The notes: generated from the sequence alone by a model not told the origin. A DNA stretch of 64,000 nucleotides from Bacillota bacterium (GCA_023393235.1 JAEWMH010000103.1:1-64000), one strand, 5' to 3'. Positions 16,042-25,366 are shown, counted from the stretch's first letter. A program made the numbers and translations.

Positions 16042-16551
16042 ATGAGACTGGAAACCAAACGATTAATCATAAGGCCTTATACATTGGAGGATGTCCACGG
16101 GCTGTATGGGATACTGTCCGACCCGGATACCATGGCCTTCTGGCCTAAGCCGTTCCACCTTTCGCAAGTAGAGGGTTGGATTCAACATAGAGGCATCGAA
16201 AATTATGGTGATGGCATCGGGCGATGTGCAGTCCTGTTGAAGGAAACGGGAGAACTCATCGGAGATGCCGGCATTGTGAACCAGGACCTTGACGGGAAGC
16301 CGGAATATGATCTGGGTTACATTATCCATGCCCAATATTGGGGACACGGTTATGGAGGAGAAGCTGCTGCCGAAATGCTGCGGTATGGTTTTGAGGAGCT
16401 GCAGCTGCCGCGGCTATGCGCCAATATGCCGGCGGAGCATATTTCCTCCCGGAAGGTGGCCGAAAAGCTGGGCATGCAGCTGGAAAAGGAGTTTATCAAT
16501 AAAAGAAACAGGGATGTGCTGACCTGCTTGTACAGTAAAAATAAGGTGTGA
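16042..16551 (+). CDS. GNAT acetyltransferase, RimJ/RimL-like
   Basis: Length is 169 aa. The ATG at 16042 has AAAGGAG 7 bases upstream; the earlier TTG at 16015 overlaps the previous gene. Features: RLETKRLIIRPYTLEDV, YDLGYIIHAQYWGHGYGGEA for acetyl-CoA binding, and ISSRKVAEKLGM near the end. It is similar in plan to the gene before it, but the sequences differ enough that a recent duplication is unlikely. Substrate unknown. Confidence 0.8.
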   Translation: MRLETKRLIIRPYTLEDVHGLYGILSDPDTMAFWPKPFHLSQVEGWIQHRGIENYGDGIGRCAVLLKETGELIGDAGIVNQDLDGKPEYDLGYIIHAQYWGHGYGGEAAAEMLRYGFEELQLPRLCANMPAEHISSRKVAEKLGMQLEKEFINKRNRDVLTCLYSKNKV

Positions 16552-16560
16552 ATGAACGGA

Positions 16561-16599
16561 AAACAGACCTTCTGCCGAAGCGGAAGGTCTGTTTTTTTG
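16561..16599. terminator. bidirectional terminator
   Basis: AACAGACCTTC and GAAGGTCTGTT form a perfect 11-bp stem with a 10-base loop, flanked by T-run on one side and A-run on the other. It serves both the acetyltransferase (plus) and aminopeptidase P (minus) genes, which converge here. Confidence 0.88.
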
Positions 16600-16607
16600 A
16601 GTCAAGA

Positions 16608-18386
16608 TTAAAGCTTGGCAGTCTCCTGCTTGAGCCATTCCTTATGGGCATCGTCCAGATGGACGGACAGCTTATCGTACACCTGCTGATGGTAGGCATT
16701 GATCCAATCCAGTTCGAAGGGGGAGAGGAGTGCAGCATCAATGGCATTCCGGTCGATGGGCAGGAAGCACAGGGTTTCGAACCGGAGGAAGGAGCCAAAC
16801 TCCGTGGTTTCATCCTGGATGACCAGGAGTGTATTCTCCGTACGGATGCCGTGACGCCCTTCCTTATATACACCGGGTTCTACCGTGATGCTCATGCCGG
16901 GCTCCAGCCGGACATTCAGCAGTTTCTGGTTAAACCGGTGTGGCTCCTCATGGACATTGGAGAAATAACCGACCCCGTGGCCGGTGCCGCATTTGTAGTC
17001 CAGTCCGTTATCCCACAAGGGCTTCCGGGCCAGCACGTCCAGGTGGGAGCCGGTGGTGCCGTATAGGAACTTGGCGGTGGACAACGCAATAACCGATTTC
17101 AGCACCAGGGTAAAGTCCCTGATTTGTTCGTCCGTCAGCTTGCCCAGGGCAAGGGTACGGGTGATGTCCGTGGTGCCGTTCAGGAAATGGGAGCCGGAAT
17201 CCAGCAGATAGAAGCCTTCGTTCTTCAGGGTGTACTGGGCTTCCGGCAGAGCCCGGTAATGCATCATAGCAGCGTGATCGCCATAAGCGGAAATGGTGGA
17301 GAAGCTCAGGTCAACGAACAGCGGCAGTTCCCTGCGGAACTCCAGCCCCTTCAGATCCGCGTCGGTTTCCGTTACGTCTTGATGGGGTACGGTTTCCTTC
17401 AACCACTTGAACAGTTTAACCAGCGCTACCGCGTCCTTGATGTAGGAATCCCGGATATTGCGGATTTCCACTTCATTTTTGATGGCTTTGACCGGGGTGA
17501 CCAGTCCTTCGGAGATGATTTTCCGGGCGGATGTGGCAATGGCGCGATAGAGGCTGGCATTGGTTTTCTCTGGATCCAGCAGGATGGAGGTGTGATCGTC
17601 CAGCTTACCCAGGAAACTGTAAATCTCCCCATACCCTTCAATATGAATGCCATCCTTCAAAAGAAGCTCCCGTTCCGCCTGACCAACCTTGTGCGGCTCA
17701 ACGAAAAGATAAGCCTTTTGTTCGCCAATCACGGCATATGCGGTCACATAAGGATTATGGGGAATGTCATTGCCCCGGATATTAAACAGCCAGCAGATTT
17801 CATCCAGCACCGGCAGCAGATAGAAGTCCGCACGGCGGGCCTTCATAGCTTGGCGGATCTCCGCCAGCTTCTCAAGCCGGGTTTTGCCAGCATAAACAGC
17901 ATCATGTATGTATAGCTTGTCACCGGGAATAGCAGGTCGGTCTGACCACACAGCCCCAACCGGGTCCAAATCCGTTCGGATGCTTACCGACTTGTCTGCC
18001 AGCAGGGCGGACAATTTATTGAAGGCACTCACCGATAGGCTTCTGCCATCCACTGCCAAACAGCCGTCTTGGGGAAGGATTTCCGCCAGCCATTCCTCAT
18101 GGGTTTGCACACCAAGCTCTCCCATTTTGAAGAGCCGGATGCCGCTGCCCTCCAGTTGATTAGCCGCCTGGATAAAATATCTGCCGTCGGTCCACAGGCC
18201 CGCATCCTCCCGGGCAATTACAGCAGTTCCGGCTGAACCGGTGAAGCCAGTAATCCACTGTCTGCTTTTCCAATGCTCACCCACATATTCGCTCATGTGA
18301 GCATCGGCGCTGGGCACCAGACAAGCGTCAATGCCTTCCTTCTCCATCCAAACACGCAGTTGACTTAACTTTTCGCTGGTATTCAT
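16608..18386 (-). CDS. Xaa-Pro aminopeptidase (M24B family)
   Basis: Length is 592 aa, the long two-N-domain form. The first ~310 residues are the creatinase-like N domains (LTDGRYF-type motif seen as LWTDGRYFIQA). The C-terminal pita-bread domain carries the five dinuclear-metal ligands: Asp in LLDSG, Asp in TTDITRT, His in GTGHGVGYF, Glu in VEPGVY and Glu in RTENTL. It removes N-terminal residues preceding proline and is cytoplasmic. ATG 18386 follows GAGGAG; the TTG two codons earlier is an alternative. Monocistronic. Confidence 0.9.
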   Translation of the reverse strand: MNTSEKLSQLRVWMEKEGIDACLVPSADAHMSEYVGEHWKSRQWITGFTGSAGTAVIAREDAGLWTDGRYFIQAANQLEGSGIRLFKMGELGVQTHEEWLAEILPQDGCLAVDGRSLSVSAFNKLSALLADKSVSIRTDLDPVGAVWSDRPAIPGDKLYIHDAVYAGKTRLEKLAEIRQAMKARRADFYLLPVLDEICWLFNIRGNDIPHNPYVTAYAVIGEQKAYLFVEPHKVGQAERELLLKDGIHIEGYGEIYSFLGKLDDHTSILLDPEKTNASLYRAIATSARKIISEGLVTPVKAIKNEVEIRNIRDSYIKDAVALVKLFKWLKETVPHQDVTETDADLKGLEFRRELPLFVDLSFSTISAYGDHAAMMHYRALPEAQYTLKNEGFYLLDSGSHFLNGTTDITRTLALGKLTDEQIRDFTLVLKSVIALSTAKFLYGTTGSHLDVLARKPLWDNGLDYKCGTGHGVGYFSNVHEEPHRFNQKLLNVRLEPGMSITVEPGVYKEGRHGIRTENTLLVIQDETTEFGSFLRFETLCFLPIDRNAIDAALLSPFELDWINAYHQQVYDKLSVHLDDAHKEWLKQETAKL

Positions 18387-18627
18387 GTGCAACGTCTCCT
18401 CAGGTTCTCTTCGTCTTGATCAAATTGAACATGCTCTATGAGAAGTATACCAGAAAATGAGAAAATCTTTTACCCTTATTGTTCCGTTACACATGGAAGC
18501 CGGCAGCCATACCCTCGTCAACAAATTCTTTACGTGTATTTGACACTCCGGCAACATTCCGTCGCTACTATAGGAAGTGTTAAAAGCATGTCCCGAAGCT
18601 GATTATTGGGGTTGGAGGTTCTTAGGC

Positions 18628-19650
18628 TTGAGCATAACAATTGTTGACATTGCGAAACGGACTGGTGTATCGAAATCGACGGTTTCCCGGGTCATTGCCG
18701 GAACCGGATATACAAGTCCGGAAACCCGCGAGAAGGTGCTGCAGGCGATTCAGGAGCTGCAATACAAGCCGAATGCGGTAGCCAGAGCGATGGTATCCCA
18801 ACGAACGTATAACATTGGCGTGATTATTTACCGTCAGCATCACCCCATCATCTCCCATCCATTCTACGGGAAAATCCTGGATTCCATTCTGGAAACTGCC
18901 GAAGGCATGAACTATTCCGTATTTGTCTCGACGGATAAGGAGATGTCACTCCGTTCAGCCAATTATATGCTGGAAAAACGGGTCGACGGTCTGGTACTTA
19001 TCAGCCGCTTGAATCAAGAAATGATTGGTTATTTGGACAGCTTCCACATTCCGTACCTGATGGTTAACGGCACGACGGAGAACAGCAGTGTGATTCAACT
19101 GGTGAACGATGATCGCAAAGGCGGCAAGCTGGCCGCTGATCATCTGTACGGATTAGGGCATCGCGACATATTCGTGATTGCCGGGCCGCAGGAGCATCGA
19201 AGCCACCATTTGCGGCTGGATAGCTTCTGCCAACGATTGCGCGAGCTTAACTGCAGCGTCCCGGCAGAACGGATCGGATATTCGCCGACCTCAATGTTTG
19301 ATGACGGTCTGCAAAGCTTCTTGGTTTTGTGGGAACGTTCCCGGATTAAGCCGACAGCGCTTTATGCTACGAATGACATGTTAGCGCTCGGTGCGATGCG
19401 GGCGATCATGGACAAGGGCCTGCGTGTTCCGGAGGACATCTCCATCATTGGGTCCGATAATATTGATTTTACCGCTCTCTCGAATCCGCCTTTGACAACG
19501 ATCCATATTGAAAAGGAAAGGATGGGGCATGATTCCGTTAATTTGCTTCATCGCCTTATCCACAAGGAGGTTCTGGAGCAGACTCGGATTGACTACGAAC
19601 CCAAGCTGATCATCCGCAGCTCGACAGGCCCGGCAAGAAGAAGCGAATAA
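18628..19650 (+). CDS. LacI-family transcriptional regulator
   Basis: Length is 340 aa. The TTG at 18628 follows GGAGG and gives a standard N terminus with the helix-turn-helix TIVDIAKRTGVSKSTVSRVI, hinge (QYKPNAVARAMVSQ) and a periplasmic-binding-protein-like effector domain (RVDGLVLISR, DISIIGSDNIDFTALSNPPL). The gene precedes an ABC importer operon. A 14-bp palindrome TGGGAACGTTCCCA with the central CG typical of LacI operators lies just after its stop, and the same 12-bp core is found inside its own coding sequence. It probably represses the operon until a sugar or phosphodiester inducer binds. Confidence 0.9.
   Translation: MSITIVDIAKRTGVSKSTVSRVIAGTGYTSPETREKVLQAIQELQYKPNAVARAMVSQRTYNIGVIIYRQHHPIISHPFYGKILDSILETAEGMNYSVFVSTDKEMSLRSANYMLEKRVDGLVLISRLNQEMIGYLDSFHIPYLMVNGTTENSSVIQLVNDDRKGGKLAADHLYGLGHRDIFVIAGPQEHRSHHLRLDSFCQRLRELNCSVPAERIGYSPTSMFDDGLQSFLVLWERSRIKPTALYATNDMLALGAMRAIMDKGLRVPEDISIIGSDNIDFTALSNPPLTTIHIEKERMGHDSVNLLHRLIHKEVLEQTRIDYEPKLIIRSSTGPARRSE
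19331..19342. promoter_or_regulatory. internal copy of the LacI-type operator core
   Basis: GGGAACGTTCCC is a perfect 12-bp palindrome inside the regulator's coding sequence (codons for Trp-Glu-Arg-Ser). It is identical to the core of the operator at 19674, 343 bp downstream. It may be an auxiliary operator for looping. Confidence 0.5.
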
Positions 19651-19673
19651 GATAAGGCCCGATATGTCCAACA

Positions 19674-19687
19674 TGGGAACGTTCCCA
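19674..19687. promoter_or_regulatory. probable LacI-family operator
   Basis: TGGGAACGTTCCCA is a perfect palindrome with a central CG, 36 bases before the first permease gene. A degenerate half repeat (GGAACGTTGC) follows at 19698. Confidence 0.75.
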
Positions 19688-19723
19688 CAACAATGAAGGA
19701 ACGTTGCGAAGAAAGGAGTCTCT

Positions 19724-20605
19724 ATGCAAAATCAAGTCCATCACCGCAAGCGCACCTCCGTAATGTGGTACATATTCTTACTTCCGACCTTTCTGGGTAT
19801 TCTGCTGCTCATGGTCTATCCTGTCATCGAATCGTTCCGCTTAAGCTTCTTTCATTCGGGAGGGACGATCGAGACATGGGCGGGAGGCAGCAATTATACA
19901 AGCGTCTTAAGCTCCGATGTGTTCTGGAAAGCGGTGTACAACACCTTTTATATCGGATTCTTTCAACTGCTGCTAACCATTCCCATCGGGTTCATCCTTG
20001 CTTCGTTCATCAACGAGCTGAAGTGGGGGAAAAACTTGTTCAAGGTCATGTTTTTCATCCCTTATATTACATCGATCGTAGCCGCCTCCATGCTTTTCCT
20101 GTTCGTGCTGCATCCCGAATTCGGCTTGTTGAATTATTTCCTGGCGAAGCTCGGGCTTCCTGCCTCCGTTTGGCTGGCTGATCCATTCAGCGCCCGCTGG
20201 GGAGCCATACTGCTGGGATCCTGGCATTGGCTGGGTTTTGTGATTGTGATATTTCTGGCCAATCTGCAGGCCATTCCGGAAGAAATGTACGAGGCCGGAA
20301 CGATTGACGGAGCTAACGGGTTTCAAAAATGGCGGTATCTGACGATCCCGAATATGCTCGGTACGTTCTCGTTCCTTGTTATTATTGGCTGGATCGGGGG
20401 GCTGCAGCGGTTTTCCGACGTGTATCTGCTTGGGGGACTCCAGGGAAGTCCGGCCCGTTCGTTGTATACGATTGTCGGCTTTATCTATGAACGCGGCTTC
20501 GGAGGCAACGAATACGGCATCGCTTCGGCTGCCGCTTATGTACTGTTTGCCATGATTCTGTTCTTCACAGTGCTGAATTTAAAAATAACGAAGATGAAAA
20601 TCTGA
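19724..20605 (+). CDS. ABC transporter permease, carbohydrate uptake (MalF/UgpA type)
   Basis: Length is 293 aa, six transmembrane helices. The ATPase-coupling EAA loop is seen as EMYEAGTIDGANGFQKWRYL near residue 186. ATG 19724 follows AAAGGAG. It pairs with the next permease and the lipoprotein to form a CUT1-type importer; no ATP-binding subunit is encoded here, so a shared MsmX-like ATPase elsewhere is likely, as is usual in Paenibacillus and Bacillus. Confidence 0.88.
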   Translation: MQNQVHHRKRTSVMWYIFLLPTFLGILLLMVYPVIESFRLSFFHSGGTIETWAGGSNYTSVLSSDVFWKAVYNTFYIGFFQLLLTIPIGFILASFINELKWGKNLFKVMFFIPYITSIVAASMLFLFVLHPEFGLLNYFLAKLGLPASVWLADPFSARWGAILLGSWHWLGFVIVIFLANLQAIPEEMYEAGTIDGANGFQKWRYLTIPNMLGTFSFLVIIGWIGGLQRFSDVYLLGGLQGSPARSLYTIVGFIYERGFGGNEYGIASAAAYVLFAMILFFTVLNLKITKMKI

Positions 20606-20621
20606 GCAAGGAGCAGCTGCA

Positions 20622-21476
20622 ATGAGAACCATGAGAATGTTTTCAAAAAAATGGTCTGCAGCGGATTTGGCCATTTTCATCGTTCTGCTCGCCCTGGGCA
20701 TCATCATGATTGCACCCTTCATATGGATGCTCAGCGTTAGCTTCGAACGGACAGCGAATTTGCAGATGCCGTTTCCGCCTTCCTTTTATCCGAAGAACAG
20801 CTCCGCCTTTAACTACCGCATCGTCATGGAAAACGCAACCTTATTCAAAGCCTATTTGAACTCCGGCATTGTAGCTGCAAGTGCCGCCGCTTTAAGTGTT
20901 GCCAGCTCGCTGATGGCCGGTTATGCATTCTCCAAAGGGCAGTTCAAAGGAAAGAAAGTGCTGTTCCTGATGGTGCTGGCGACGATGATGATTCCCATGG
21001 AAACCCGGTTGATCCCCCTGTTCACAATGTTCAATAATTTCGGGCTGATCGATACGTTCGTTCCGCTTATTGCACCGGCGGTTTTATACGGCATGGGCGT
21101 CCTGCTTTCCAAGCAGTACTTCGACCAGCTTCCCGACAGCTTGCGGGAGGCGGCGCAGATTGACGGTTCAGGAGAAGGGCGGACCTTTATCCAAATTTAT
21201 GTGCCGCTTGCAGGACCGATTATCGCGACACTGGCGATTCTCTCCTTCCTGGATAGCTGGAACGCCTTTCTGTGGCCGCTGGTTGTTATCAATGATCATG
21301 CCCTGCGGACGATTCCGGTTTTTCTCGCAAGCTTCTCGTCTGAGACAGGAACGCATCTAAGCGGACTTACGATGGCGCTGGCAACCGCAAGTATCGCGCC
21401 CATCATTGTGGTTTTCTTGTTTTTGCAAAAATATATCATTCGCAGTATCGCTTTAAGTGGTTTGAAAGGCGAGTAA
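20622..21476 (+). CDS. ABC transporter permease, carbohydrate uptake (MalG/UgpE type)
   Basis: Length is 284 aa, six transmembrane helices. The EAA loop reads LREAAQIDGSGEGRTFIQIY near residue 180, and the C terminus (RSIALSGLKGE) is typical of the MalG half. It begins 16 bases after the first permease and is part of the same operon. Confidence 0.88.
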   Translation: MRTMRMFSKKWSAADLAIFIVLLALGIIMIAPFIWMLSVSFERTANLQMPFPPSFYPKNSSAFNYRIVMENATLFKAYLNSGIVAASAAALSVASSLMAGYAFSKGQFKGKKVLFLMVLATMMIPMETRLIPLFTMFNNFGLIDTFVPLIAPAVLYGMGVLLSKQYFDQLPDSLREAAQIDGSGEGRTFIQIYVPLAGPIIATLAILSFLDSWNAFLWPLVVINDHALRTIPVFLASFSSETGTHLSGLTMALATASIAPIIVVFLFLQKYIIRSIALSGLKGE

Positions 21477-21506
21477 GGAAAAAACGAATCATGGAGGTAG
21501 TCACGC

Positions 21507-22925
21507 ATGGTTAACAAGAAGACGAGAAGGTGGATGGCAGGGGCAAGTCTGGCCACTGTGATGGCAATGCAGGTATTGGCAGGCTGCGGAAGCAGTGCCG
21601 AAGGCGACGGCGCAAGCAGTGACGGTAGCAAAAGCGCCCAAGCAGCAGATTCGGGTTCTGCGGACAAGGCCTCCGACAAGAAGTGGTCCGGGTCGCTGAA
21701 GGTGCAGCTGATTGGGGATTTCAGCATGGATGACAAGACGGACCCGCTCTCCGGCAAAAAGGTCAAAGGTGTAGCTGTTCTTAAAAAAGAATTCGAGCGG
21801 CTCTACCCGGGGGCGTCGATGGATTTCGTGCTGCTGGGATGGGATGGATACACGCAAAAGACAGAGGCCATGCTCAAGTCGGACGGCGCAGACGTCTATC
21901 AAGTGCCGGGAATCGCCAGTTTGGCCAGCCAGGACCTGCTTGAGCCTTTGGCGTCATACATTGAGAAGGACAAGTTCGATCTGAATTTATACATCGATAA
22001 TCAGGTGGAAGGCTGGAAAGCGATGGGGCCGAACGATAAGGAGCTGCAAATCTACGGCCTTCCTTTTATCGGGGATACGCGGTTTTTCGCTTATGATAAG
22101 AAGATATTCAGCGATTGGGGCGTAGAGCCGCTTTCAAAGAATCCGACACCGGAGGAAATTCTGGACAAAGCGAAGAAAATGACAGGCATCAACCCGAAAA
22201 CGGGCAAACAAAACTACGGTGTTTTCTACGACGGCGGAGATGCTGCGGATTCCGTGGTGAATGCGGCAGAAGCATACGGCGGCACTTGGGGCAACGGATT
22301 TCTTTTCAAGGACATACAGCTGAATTTTAATTCGCCGCAGATGCTCAAAGGATTGAAATGGTTGAACGATTTGAACGTGTATGCACCGAAGGGGGCGCTG
22401 GTGAAGCAAGGCGGCGAGAAGTGGGGAACCGCGGCCAACGACATTGCCATTCATATCCGCGTGTCGCCTGGCTTCGTCAATACGATTTATGCGGCAGGTG
22501 TGCAGGATCAGTACGGTGTAGCGCAGCCGTTCGTCAATCCGGATAAAAAGATGGGCGGCATGTTCGCCGGCAGTCCCTTCTCCATCGCGAAGAACAGTAA
22601 GAATAAAGACCTTGCATGGGAGTTCCTGAAATTCAGCTCCAGTGATTTCTTCCAGAAATATATGCAGGATGAACAAAGCTCGCAGTTCGTGCCTGTGGTG
22701 AAGTCCGCGATGAAATGGGACAGTGTTCAGAAAAATCCGCATTTGCAGCTCATGCTGGAGTCGATGGGCAAGCTTTGGGCGCCTCGTTATCCGTACCGTT
22801 CCGCTCAACCGAGGTATATTTTGTCCACGGCCGTGGAAGAAGCGCTGCTTGGGAAAGCAACGCCCGAGGCCGTCCTGGACAAGGCGCAGAAGGATTCGAC
22901 AGCCTGGCTGGCAGCACAAAAATAA
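21507..22925 (+). CDS. extracellular solute-binding lipoprotein of the importer
   Basis: Length is 472 aa. The signal ends in LAGC (Cys near 27), followed by a Ser/Ala/Asp-rich tether. The body has family 1 binding-protein features: LGWDGYTQKTEAMLKSDGAD, DTRFFAYDKKIF and GSPFSIAKNSKNKDLAWEFL. The ligand is not evident; downstream PHP and GDPD-like enzymes suggest a phosphodiester or sugar-phosphate compound, as in Ugp systems. A stable hairpin after the stop may set the ratio of this abundant protein to the enzymes. Confidence 0.85.
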   Translation: MVNKKTRRWMAGASLATVMAMQVLAGCGSSAEGDGASSDGSKSAQAADSGSADKASDKKWSGSLKVQLIGDFSMDDKTDPLSGKKVKGVAVLKKEFERLYPGASMDFVLLGWDGYTQKTEAMLKSDGADVYQVPGIASLASQDLLEPLASYIEKDKFDLNLYIDNQVEGWKAMGPNDKELQIYGLPFIGDTRFFAYDKKIFSDWGVEPLSKNPTPEEILDKAKKMTGINPKTGKQNYGVFYDGGDAADSVVNAAEAYGGTWGNGFLFKDIQLNFNSPQMLKGLKWLNDLNVYAPKGALVKQGGEKWGTAANDIAIHIRVSPGFVNTIYAAGVQDQYGVAQPFVNPDKKMGGMFAGSPFSIAKNSKNKDLAWEFLKFSSSDFFQKYMQDEQSSQFVPVVKSAMKWDSVQKNPHLQLMLESMGKLWAPRYPYRSAQPRYILSTAVEEALLGKATPEAVLDKAQKDSTAWLAAQK

Positions 22926-22933
22926 TGATGGTG

Positions 22934-22963
22934 AGATCGCCCGAAAGGGCGATCTACTTTTTC
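22934..22963 (+). terminator. intra-operon hairpin with GAAA loop
   Basis: AGATCGCCC and GGGCGATCT form a perfect 9-bp stem around a GAAA tetraloop, followed by ACTTTTT. It may cause partial termination or protect the upstream mRNA from decay. Confidence 0.75.
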
Positions 22964-22982
22964 CATATAGGCAGGTATCCGA

Positions 22983-23453
22983 ATGAGAAAAATATTGGAA
23001 GTAGCGGAGAAGCTGTCCGCCATTCAGGCGCAGACTCATCTAATCTATGAATTCGGCGTTTCCGGCCAGTGCCGGAAGCTCCATATTGATTTTAGCTATT
23101 CGCCGAAGGTGTTGGACAATGAACGCTTGTCGGAGGAGATCATCCGGGAAAGCTTGCGGAAATATGTCATTGATGACGGCAGTGGGCTGGCTTTTGAGGA
23201 GGGCTGGAGGCGTTTTTTGCCGCTGAAAAATTTGATTACCGTTTCGGTAGACGATCCCAACGGCTTTCGGGGGGCCTGCCACCGGCATGATCCTGTGCAG
23301 CGCCTGTTTCTGGCTGCGGATTTCGCTTCCCCCGGCCTTATGCCGGGAATGCTGACCCCGGGGAAATGGTCCGTCATGCTAAGCATACATGCGCTTGTGA
23401 CCGAAACCTGTGATGTACAGCTGACCGTTTGGGAAGGAGATGACGCGGAATGA
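22983..23453 (+). CDS. beta-sandwich partner of a CehA/McbA-type PHP phosphoesterase
   Basis: Length is 156 aa. The pattern of strands with VSVDDPNGFRGACHRHDP and PGLMPGMLTPGKWSVMLSIH corresponds to the N-terminal domain normally fused in front of PHP domains of the CehA/McbA family. Here it is a separate gene whose stop overlaps the ATG of the PHP gene by 4 bases (ATGA). Probably the two chains assemble. The start at 22983 has CAGG upstream, a weak site, which fits translation shortly after the hairpin. Confidence 0.65.
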   Translation: MRKILEVAEKLSAIQAQTHLIYEFGVSGQCRKLHIDFSYSPKVLDNERLSEEIIRESLRKYVIDDGSGLAFEEGWRRFLPLKNLITVSVDDPNGFRGACHRHDPVQRLFLAADFASPGLMPGMLTPGKWSVMLSIHALVTETCDVQLTVWEGDDAE

Positions 23454-24472
23454 TGCAGTGGCTGCCTTATGAGCTGCATACCCATACGTTTCACAGCGAC
23501 GGGGAGCATTCCCTGCTTGAGCTGGCGGCAAGCGCCAGGGAGCTTGGCCTGTTCGGCATCGCGATGACAGACCATAATACGATGTCGCCGCTGCTGGACA
23601 GAGTTCGGGTTCAATCCGAAACCGAACTGCAGATCATTCGCGGTATGGAATGGACGACCTTCTTCGGCCATATGCTCGCGCTTGGCATTACCGGCTATGT
23701 CGATTGGAGGGATCTTGGGATTCAAGATATCCACAAAGGCATTGAGCGGGTTCACAACCAGGGCGGAATTGTCGGCATCGCCCATCCATACCGGGTCGGC
23801 AGTCCTTTGTGTACGGGCTGCTTCTGGGAATATGAAATCTCCGACTGGCATGACGTTGATTATATTGAAGTCTGGTCCACGACGTTCCCATCCATTATGA
23901 AAAGCAATATAAGGGCTTTTGCGGCATGGACCGAGCTGTTGAACCGGGGATACCGGATCACGGGAGTCTGCGGCCGGGACTGGCATGTCTCTTCCAAAAA
24001 GGCGGCTGAGCCGGTTGCCGTGGCATATCTGGGCATGAACCCTCCGGGAATGTCAGGTTCAAGTGAATGCGACGTTGAGAGAATGGCCGTTAACACGATC
24101 CGCAGAGGTGCGGTTGCCGTCACGATGGGGCCGCTTTTGCTGTTCACAGTTAAGACCGGGCCGTCGGGAGCCGAATACGGCAGCGGCGACGAAGTACCGG
24201 CGGATAGAGAGACCAAGCAGGCTTTGGTTAAAATACAAGTCGACTTCCAGACAAGAGCCGGGCACTGGCACCTGGTTGAACAGGAGCTGACAGTGGTGCT
24301 GTCCGGCAACCTGGGAACGGCCGCCGAAGTGAGGGTGTCCAGGGGGAGCCCTAACGCATCATGCATGGTGGCGCTAGCGGAGCTAAAATGGCTAAGAGCA
24401 GAGCTCTATGGAATTTTGCACAATTGCCGCACGATGATTGCTTTTGCCAACCCGGTTTACTTTCAAGCTTAA
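23450..24472 (+). CDS. PHP-domain phosphoesterase, CehA/McbA family
   Basis: Length is 340 aa. Metal ligands of the PHP fold are visible: ELHTHTFHSDG at residues 8-18, MTDHNT near 39-44, IRGMEWT near 64-70, GIAHPYR near 105, and CGRDWH near 174. Family members hydrolyse phosphodiesters or phosphonates with di- or trinuclear metal centres. It is cytoplasmic. It overlaps the preceding beta-sandwich gene and precedes a GDPD-like gene; together they suggest stepwise hydrolysis of an imported phosphodiester. Confidence 0.8.
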   Translation: MMQWLPYELHTHTFHSDGEHSLLELAASARELGLFGIAMTDHNTMSPLLDRVRVQSETELQIIRGMEWTTFFGHMLALGITGYVDWRDLGIQDIHKGIERVHNQGGIVGIAHPYRVGSPLCTGCFWEYEISDWHDVDYIEVWSTTFPSIMKSNIRAFAAWTELLNRGYRITGVCGRDWHVSSKKAAEPVAVAYLGMNPPGMSGSSECDVERMAVNTIRRGAVAVTMGPLLLFTVKTGPSGAEYGSGDEVPADRETKQALVKIQVDFQTRAGHWHLVEQELTVVLSGNLGTAAEVRVSRGSPNASCMVALAELKWLRAELYGILHNCRTMIAFANPVYFQA

Positions 24473-24493
24473 TTCGATGAGGGGAAAATAACA

Positions 24494-25219
24494 ATGACGA
24501 TAACACGGTTTCCTATGGTTGCAGCCCATACAGGGTGCGGCAGTTCTCCGGATAATACAGTTGAGTCCTTCTTGGAGGGAGTTCGGCTCGGGGCGGATAT
24601 TGTTGAGGTGGATCTGAGAGCAGCACGAGACGGCACGGTCGTTCTTCTTCATGATGACCATCCGTATCTTCAGGAGTATTCCTACGAAGAGTTGAATCAG
24701 CCCCGAATCAGGGCGCAGGTCAGCCCGATATACGAACAGTATGAGATCGTCAGGCTGGAGGACATTCTGCATATTGCCAGGCAGCATAAGGTGATGCTGA
24801 ATTTGGATATAAAGACGCCGGCCGCCATCGAGTCTGTCATTCACGTGGTCAAACAATTTGGCGCTGCGGAGCAAGTCTTCATCACCGGATGCAGCGAAAA
24901 CATCACAAGCCGTTACAAGGATATTCAGGTTGTGTATAATACGCCGCAGAAGTTCACTGGGCGCGAGGCTGATGATTACGCCTTATATGTGGAAAGGGTG
25001 TGCAATGAGGCCGTTCTCGGTTCTTATTATGGTCTGAACATGGAGTACCGGACATGTCGCGAGGGGCTGGAGGCCCATGCCCATTCAGTCGGATTGGCGG
25101 TTTGGGTCTACACGGTCAACAATACGCCGGATATGGAATATTTCATTCGGCTGGGAGTGGATGCGATCACGACAAAAGAAGTTCTGGCGTTGAAGCAGCT
25201 CAATATTTCGACGTCATAA
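24494..25219 (+). CDS. glycerophosphodiester phosphodiesterase-like protein
   Basis: Length is 241 aa, TIM barrel of the GDPD family. The first catalytic His is in VAAHTGCGSSPDNTVESF (residues 9-26), where canonical enzymes have HRG; here Arg is replaced by Thr. The metal-binding VEVDLRAARDGTVVLLHDD, LNLDIKT and the C-terminal VWVYTVNN remain. It would release an alcohol plus glycerol 3-phosphate or a related sugar phosphate. Loss of the Arg may change substrate choice. Last gene of the LacI-controlled operon. Confidence 0.8.
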   Translation: MTITRFPMVAAHTGCGSSPDNTVESFLEGVRLGADIVEVDLRAARDGTVVLLHDDHPYLQEYSYEELNQPRIRAQVSPIYEQYEIVRLEDILHIARQHKVMLNLDIKTPAAIESVIHVVKQFGAAEQVFITGCSENITSRYKDIQVVYNTPQKFTGREADDYALYVERVCNEAVLGSYYGLNMEYRTCREGLEAHAHSVGLAVWVYTVNNTPDMEYFIRLGVDAITTKEVLALKQLNISTS

Positions 25220-25366
25220 AGTGATGGCGTCCAATGCCGTTTTTTCACACCATTCCTGAAATTTCACACAAGCCTGCGCAAATTTCATACAGGAGGGACA
25301 CAGCTTTTGCAGGTTATAGTGAAGAGGAGGCACAGCAGTTAGTCCGTGCGGATTGGGGGATACACG

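Noticed and set aside
22134..23039. 301-codon minus-strand frame over the solute-binding protein
   Set aside because: Antisense to a clear lipoprotein gene; no start context.
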